Shown in pieces: positions 63,708 through 64,000 of a stretch of 64,000 nucleotides of DNA. Position 1 is the stretch's first letter. Every line of letters begins with the position of its first letter. The DNA comes from Rhodoplanes sp. (GTDB lineage Bacteria > Pseudomonadota > Alphaproteobacteria > Rhizobiales > Xanthobacteraceae), in assembly GCF_013377085.1 (NCBI RefSeq), contig NZ_JACAAX010000018.1, forward strand, positions 53,314 to 117,313, in the 5' to 3' direction. The translations under genes and the position numbers were made by a program. A model generated the notes under the pieces. That model ran no database searches. It was given only the letters and a program-made list of their open reading frames with translations, and was not told the DNA's origin.

Positions 63708-64000
63708 TTTTCAATCTTGGATTGCAGAGGCCGTCGCGTTCATCACATACCGTCCGCGGGAGGCGATTGCAACGCCGAGACCTCCTCCGCCGCGGCGCGA
63801 TCGAGGAGGATCGACGGCAAGCATCGAGCGATCCGACCTGATCGACGAGCCGGGCGATTTTGCATGCGGGGCACGCCGCAGCGTTCTGGCGAGGGCCGCC
63901 GGCGATACCGTTCTGATCGCCCGACTTCCTCGAAGCGATCAGGACTAGGGTCCGTACTCAATTTGCTTGCAGGGCGGATCGTCGGCTGATTCAAGGGCTC
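63708..64000. other. Right-edge intergenic sequence
   Basis: 293 bp with no supported gene. It should contain the promoter of the minus-strand CapK-like operon. An 83-residue minus-strand frame at 63743-63994 lacks any recognisable fold and a ribosome-binding site and is not called. Confidence 0.4.

Overview
The window looks like a chromosomal segment of a high-GC alphaproteobacterium of the order Hyphomicrobiales (Rhizobiales), probably near Nitrobacteraceae/Xanthobacteraceae. This rests on gene content recognised from the translations (DUF2312, DUF1244, DUF1036, a DUF882 M15-like protein, the cysteine-free 41-residue ribosomal protein L36, several tripartite tricarboxylate transporter binding proteins), on strong G/C third-position bias, and on several families of intergenic palindromic repeats of the kind common in that group. 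No tRNA, rRNA, CRISPR array, phage or insertion sequence was found.

Layout. 1-3.3 kb: an RND efflux system (permease cut by the left edge, adaptor) facing its TetR-type repressor across two copies of one operator. 3.4-17.7 kb: housekeeping and cell-envelope genes: oligoendopeptidase F, a sigma-54 response regulator, an L,D-transpeptidase, an M15/DUF882 protein, small conserved proteins, glycerate 2-kinase, DUF1036, pyruvate kinase, a TPR protein, L36 and a zinc-ribbon protein. 17.9-32.8 kb: catabolic genes nearly all on the minus strand: D-threonine-aldolase-like enzyme, orphan TctC, FAD monooxygenase, Asp/Glu-racemase-superfamily protein, atypical SDR, deacetylase-like hydrolase, a NitT/TauT-type ABC transporter, CaiB-type CoA transferase, amidase, acyl-CoA dehydrogenase and PurU. 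33.0-33.3 kb: a gene-free stretch with a perfect FNR/FixK box, a well-placed -10 element and a strong terminator, best read as an oxygen-responsive small RNA gene. 33.3-37.5 kb: LysR regulator and a TctCBA transporter. 37.9-44.6 kb: a CoA-thioester catabolic cluster (CoA transferase, TetR, OYE-family reductase, beta-hydroxyacid dehydrogenase, enoyl-CoA hydratase; on the other strand a 2-oxopentenoate-hydratase-like enzyme and a 7Fe ferredoxin) flanked at both ends by the same 19-bp operator-like motif. 45.1-63.7 kb: a surface polysaccharide locus.

How the genes work together. ManC, Gmd and the GDP-6-deoxyhexose reductase should make GDP-D-rhamnose, and RfbABCD dTDP-L-rhamnose. Three glycosyltransferases, a Wzm/Wzt ABC exporter and an O-antigen ligase/polymerase-type membrane protein would build, export and attach the glycan. 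WecB, a polysaccharide deacetylase and a CapK/PaaK-like adenylate-forming enzyme form a tightly overlapping operon likely to modify or extend it. The arrangement resembles an A-band (D-rhamnan) O-antigen locus with added L-rhamnose. The two catabolic regions have no obvious known substrate. They contain several enzymes whose usual catalytic residues are replaced and are the most open parts of the window apart from the small RNA.
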